Positions 45,503 to 49,840 of a stretch of 49,840 nt of DNA are shown here, piece by piece (within the stretch, counting starts at the first letter, position 1; the number at the start of each line of letters is the position of its first letter). This DNA comes from Fomitopsis serialis (Eukaryota > Basidiomycota > Agaricomycetes > Polyporales > Fomitopsidaceae), in NCBI RefSeq assembly GCF_022376445.1, contig NW_025955250.1:1-49840 (forward strand), in the 5' to 3' direction. The position numbers and the translations under genes are program-made. The notes under the pieces were generated by a model. It was not told where the DNA came from. It did no database searches and saw nothing but the letters and a program-made list of their open reading frames with translations.

Positions 45503-47766
45503 CTACGTCGACTCAACGTACAACCTCAGCAAGAACATCTTCTTGCAAACAGGGCACGTCATGCCTGTCGAGAGCTCCTTAACAATACACCTGCCAGAGC
45601 CTGATGAGCCAACGACACGATCACCCGCAACAGCGAGAACGTACTGATGACAAAATATGTGCCCACACATAGTCGCCGTAGGCTCGTCGCACGGGTCCTT
45701 CAAGCATGACCTGCAGTGCCAAGAAACAGCGGTCGGAATCGCAGGCTTCACCGGGGACGCGACTTGGGTTGGAGTCACAGTTGTGGCCGGGGAAGTTACA
45801 GACGCCTCCTGTGACACTGCAATACATGTGTTAGACGGCTCGTGTCACTGTTTCGGTGCTTGTGCTGAGATCCTACCTTCCGAAGGGGCCTTGGACGACG
45901 GAGCAGTGGTGTCACGCCGTCGACCGACGCCGGAGGCAATGGAGGGTGACCGCGACCTCATGTCTCTCACAACCTGCTGCACGATCCTGGGCGATACCGA
46001 TGTGACTTCGTCAGCGTCGACTCGGCTCTCGGCGGCGGATGCATACTGGGGCGGAGCTTGCTTGATAGACGCATGTTCGCTGACGTACGACAACGCTGAC
46101 GGCGCGCGTTCGAGTTGAGGGCGGCCAAGTGGTACCTGAATGGTGCGTATCTGCGGCGTTTCCATCGGAGTGATCGTATTCGCTGAGCTTGACACTGGCG
46201 TATACTGGTCGGCCAAGCTCGAAGCGTCCGTCAGCTCGAGGACCGCCGATGGTATGGTCGCTGCGCTCTGTGGAGGATCATGCGTCTCGCCGGCCTCGCT
46301 GCGCCTCGTAAATATAAGTGTGGGTGTTTAGCAACTGCTGCGTACCTCATGTAGTCGTAGTGGGTGTGAACGGGTGACTGAGGCGTGTCGATTGGATAGT
46401 CAGACCACGGCGCTGAGGCGCCATCGCCAGCTGGAGAGAAGAATCTATTGAGTACTGGCCATGACGCAGTCCATAGTGCGCGTACCCATAAACGCGGACG
46501 GAAGGCTGGGCTCTGAGGCGCGCCTAAAGGAGTATGATGATGAAGTGGCATCGCTTTGGGTCTGGTTGCTGTTATTAGCTGAATTTAGGGTAAAGTAATC
46601 TTTGTCACAAACCTTCAGCGAGAGCGCGCTACTCCGCGCCGAGGAAACCGAACCCGGCGTCGGACAGACGAGCGGGGTCGCTGGGAGCGACCGTGTCTCG
46701 AGGAAATCTTGCGGGGGTGTCTTGTGTCGTTCCTTCACAGCGTAACATAGAATGGCGACGGTGACGTGAGCGATGGCGCAATTTGGGTACATCTCCACTC
46801 ACCACTTCGACGTAGGATTCTTCACTGGACACCGGAGAAGCGACCTGCGCGGGCGCCGGGTGGACATCTGCCATGTGCTGGTCATACGAGACAAGGTTCA
46901 TTAGAAACATATAGAAACATCCTGCCACGTACTTACACGCTGGAAGGTCGTGTCGTCTGGGAACCCAATATTGCACGAACTGCAGTTCGGGTGGTTAGGA
47001 GAGTCCCTATAGTGGTCCTTCATGTGCTCAGTGGCCAAGAACGACTTCTTGCATGGTATACATTGGATAGCAGGCGCTTGCTCAGGGGTGTGCACAGCCG
47101 CATTGTGCTGCTCGCAGCTCAGCAGAGTCATGCATGGTAGCGATGCGATTAGCTCACCAACTGCAGGCCCGAGGCGGTTGCGAATCCTTTCTGGCACGCA
47201 TCGCACTTTGGATGCTGATCAGAATAATCATAATGCGCTTGAAGGTCCCAAGTGGCCTTCTTGCAGAGCACGCATTCGGCGGCTTGAACTGCTTTCTGCT
47301 TCTGTACGAAGGTCGATGTCGACGCTTCCGGCGCAGAGCCGGATGCAGTTGCCTGAGGCGGTGTGGCCTTGACTGACTGAGTAGCGACGGGTGTCACTAC
47401 TCGAGTTGGAGCCGGAGCCGGAGCCTGAACTGCTGTCTTTGTCCTGCCGCATTCTTTTTTAGCAGATGAGCCGAAGCTATGTGCTAGAGCGAGTACGTCA
47501 GGTTATTACATCGTCTAGGAATGAAGGCAACGCACTTGACTCAATGCAGTCAGGTCAATGAATGACTGTCCGCACCGACTGCAAGACGGATGCCTTGTCG
47601 ACTCCTGATAGTGAGCACTCAATAGAGGGGCAGAAGCGAATTTCAAGTTGCAGAGGACACATCTATGTACGCCAGGAGCAGAGTAAGAATGTCCTTTGTC
47701 CTTGCAGTGTTGTTGAAGTGCATTTTCTTTCGCGAATGCGCGACCGCACGATGAACAGTTTGGCAT
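45503..47766 (-). CDS. ZFR-I: zinc finger / RING protein
   Basis: Minus-strand copy, start MPNCSSCGRAFAKENALQQH at 47766 (an upstream in-frame ATG nine codons earlier is less typical of the family). Exon 1 has RCVLCNLKF with HPSCSRCGQSF and ends at LSQ before GTGCGT. Half-finger exons follow: HIASAH, an exon with CVLCKKATWDLQAHYDYSDQ and HPKCDACQKGF, HNAAVHTPEQ with CIPCKKSF and HPNCSSCNIGF, and HMADVHPAPAQV. The linker holds LERAPSALSYVSEH, a diverged form of the ERPxSVxSYVT motif. RING: WHCRSCLKDPCDEPTATMCGH, IFC, HQ, intron, CIVKELSTGMTCPVC, ending MFLLRLYVEST. The RING is nearest to that of ZFR-A at the other end of the window (both CLK-x-PCDEPTATMCGH). Putative nuclear E3 ligase. Confidence 0.8.
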
Positions 47767-49510
47767 AGCGCAGAGCTGTTCAGTGGACAACAAGGGAAGA
47801 GGAGAGCCTGTTACCTGCGCACGTCTGTCGCGCGCTATAACCTAGAATGCCCCGTGTATACCTTGCGGAAAGCGCGATGAAGGGCGATCCCAAAGCTCTC
47901 GGTTCAAGGTGGATTCACAGGCAGGTACGGACGAGTCGCGGCCTCGAGGCTCAGATGCCCCTCGGGGCGTTTGAATACAGATCATGGAGATAGCGCAACG
48001 GAGCTTACGACGCGCATCAATCTGACACCTTCGAGCTTGTTACATTCAGGGGACGTGAACTTCAAACTGGCACGATACTCCGAGAGAAGCACACCGGCGC
48101 GTGGAGAAGAGCGAGTCCATCCTTGCCTTGTGACGATGGTATGGGAGCGGAACCTACCAACGACTAACTCACCTGGTAGAGTTGCCCTGGATTGCGGCAT
48201 GACAGAGCGTTCATTTAATGTGACGATGGATGGGGTGTCCTAAGAACGCTTGCACTGCACTTCCCTGGCACCGCGTTTCGATCGCGCGGCTTCAACGCGA
48301 CGATTAGCCGCGGAGAGCTCGACGCATTGAGATCACACCTGTTTCCATAAGTGGATTGGCAAGGCGTACCATAGATTGCTGTCCAGGAGTTGCCTCATCA
48401 TCGCGAATGTCGCAGTTACTGCTCCGACTTGCAAGCATGCCTTTTAGCCAGGAATGAACATTAGAGTCCTCGCTTTCGAGCTTGCATCGCTTCGAGCAGG
48501 TGAGTCCGTTAACGCTTTGCAGGTAACGCATGGGGCGGCAAGGTAGTCTGCAGGTGTAGATGGCGGCCTACCTGTGTGAACCTGTGAACGACCATCAAGC
48601 TAAGGCTCGCGTCACGGTCGCGGGCCTCGCGGCAGCAGCAGTGCACCACACGATCACATGCTCATATACCTCTTTCGGAGACACGCATCGGGTCACCGCG
48701 GCAAGCGCATCCGTGTAAGTACAAGTTGTCGAAAATGGGATACGTGCGTACATGGTGTAACAAAGAGCTCGACGAGGGAGGAGGAGGAGGAGGAGGAGGA
48801 GGAGGAGGGAGCCTGTCGACTGGACGCGGACTTAGCGGATGGCTGAACCCTCCCGCGAGCGACTTTATATTGCCGAGTCCCGAGCTGCTGAAATGCTTTA
48901 TGCTATCACGTGTCCGTGTATTTCGCGCCGCGTCCGAATTCTGAGTCGCGTCTGATCCCGTTCACCCAGCGAACGCCGAACTCGTTCATCCCAGGTTGCT
49001 CTTCCTCGCTCAGTGCTCAGTAGCGGAGGCCGGCTGGTAAGTCTTATTTGGCTGTACTTCTCTACCTGTTATGCTCAGCGACAGAGCTCTGGATGCCCAC
49101 CGACGTGTGCCTCTCTTCGGTGGTGGTGGATGGTCGCACAGCCGGCCATCACTACTCTCAAAGCGGCTCCCACCGCTAAGCACCGTACCTGATTAGCTTG
49201 TCATATGGGCTGCCGGCCATACCATACATGTTCGACGCCATCGTCCGTGTGCGCGGCATCTCATAAACCTCGCCCACACGCCGAGCGTCCGGATTCCCCG
49301 GCCTGCCTGGACGCTCTCACATTCGTTCACTCAACATTGCTGCGACAGGTCTGTTCGGTCCCTCTTGGGTCTTTCTCTGATTTGGGGCTTAAGCCGGGGT
49401 CAACCTCCAGCTCCCCGAGTGCACAGACGTGACCTTCGCTCTCTATTAGGACGTCTCGTCAGTTCCCAATAACCCCGACCGACCTCTCTGCGTGGCTTAT
49501 CTTGCTCGTC
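47767..49510. other. Spacer between ZFR-I and the FAD oxidoreductase
   Basis: 1.7 kb with divergent promoters expected at both ends. Short ORFs without domains. The only structure noticed is the GGA microsatellite at about 48775-48811. Confidence 0.4.
48775..48811. repeat. (GGA)n microsatellite
   Basis: About ten to eleven GGA/GAG units in a row. Intergenic, in the upstream region between two divergently oriented genes; likely polymorphic in length. Confidence 0.9.
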
Positions 49511-49840
49511 ATGGTTCACCTGTCTGGCTCTCTACTGGGTTGTGCGCTCCTCTTGGTCAGTGATAATGCGCTTCAAGCACTGGGTGTGGTTCTCAGCCGT
49601 GCAGAGATTCGGTCACAACTCGCTCTATTGAATACCACGGTTGACGGACGTTTGCATGAAGCCGTTCCTTGGGAGCTTCCATGTTTCTCCGAGTACAATG
49701 GCGAGTCGGCGATACCAGACGAAGCAGCATGTGCAGCTATCCAGGCCAACTACACGTCTCCCTTTGAGCGCGTGCAGCATTTCGGCACATACATGATGGT
49801 ACGTGCGGGTTCTACACTGAGATGTACTGCGAGATGAACC
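49511..49840 (+). CDS. FAD-binding oxidoreductase, berberine-bridge-enzyme-like, N-terminal exon only
   Basis: Starts MVHLSGSLLGCALLLVS, a probable secretion signal, followed by LHEAVPWELPCFSEYNG and CAAIQANYTSPFERVQHFGT with YMM. The spacing of PCF, a Cys and NYT before a Phe-Gly-x-Tyr-Met is the usual beginning of secreted fungal BBE-like FAD oxidases. The exon most likely ends at 49798 before GTACGT. The FAD-linking domain lies beyond the window. The substrate (often a carbohydrate or alcohol) cannot be told from this part. Confidence 0.75.

Noticed and set aside
1..49840. CRISPR arrays, bacterial operons, prophage
   Set aside because: No regularly spaced direct repeats. The gene structure is spliced and eukaryotic.

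Overview
The window looks like chromosomal DNA of a basidiomycete, most likely a wood-decay Agaricomycete of Polyporales type (order-level guess only). The grounds are dense intron-rich genes with mostly 48-65 nt GT-AG introns, CTAAC/CTGAC-like branch sites just before the acceptors, moderately GC-rich codon use, and fungal single-copy genes such as FTR1, FET3 and a METTL18/HPM1 homologue.

The dominant feature is a dispersed tandem array of nine related multi-exon genes, called ZFR-A to ZFR-I here. Each encodes a series of C2H2 zinc fingers, a long Ser/Thr/Pro-rich linker with a few conserved short motifs, and a C-terminal C3HC4 RING ending in CPVC-x2-(L/V/M)FLLRL or a variant. Order: A (+, 5' cut by the window), B (+), C (+, broken), D (-, chimeric and longest), E (+), F (+, likely frameshift), G (+, fewer fingers, Asp tract and coiled coil), H (+, divergent, frame conflict), I (-). 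Nearly every finger exon starts with a His codon after a phase-0 intron. That intron cuts a C2H2 finger between its Cys half and its His pair, so the exons are interchangeable half-finger modules.

Interspersed genes: a DUF4336 (MBL-fold-like) pseudogene (7.7-8.8 kb), an F-box protein (9.3-10.8 kb), a METTL18/HPM1-like protein-histidine methyltransferase (17.4-19.1 kb, -), and an ADGF/CECR1-type adenosine deaminase (29.3-31.7 kb).

From about 36.8 kb the content changes to a reductive iron-uptake pair: FTR1 permease (-) and FET3 ferroxidase (+), head to head. Their shared 0.9 kb promoter holds three ATCWGATAA sites, the consensus of iron-responsive GATA repressors. A RUS/DUF647 membrane protein (-), ZFR-I (-), and the first exon of a secreted BBE-type FAD oxidoreductase (+) at the right edge follow.

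The part most likely to be undescribed is the ZFR family. It looks like a set of nuclear RING E3-ligase candidates with a modular DNA- or protein-reading finger array, diversifying by duplication, exon loss, fusion and gene conversion. The function is inference; the architecture is read directly from the sequence.
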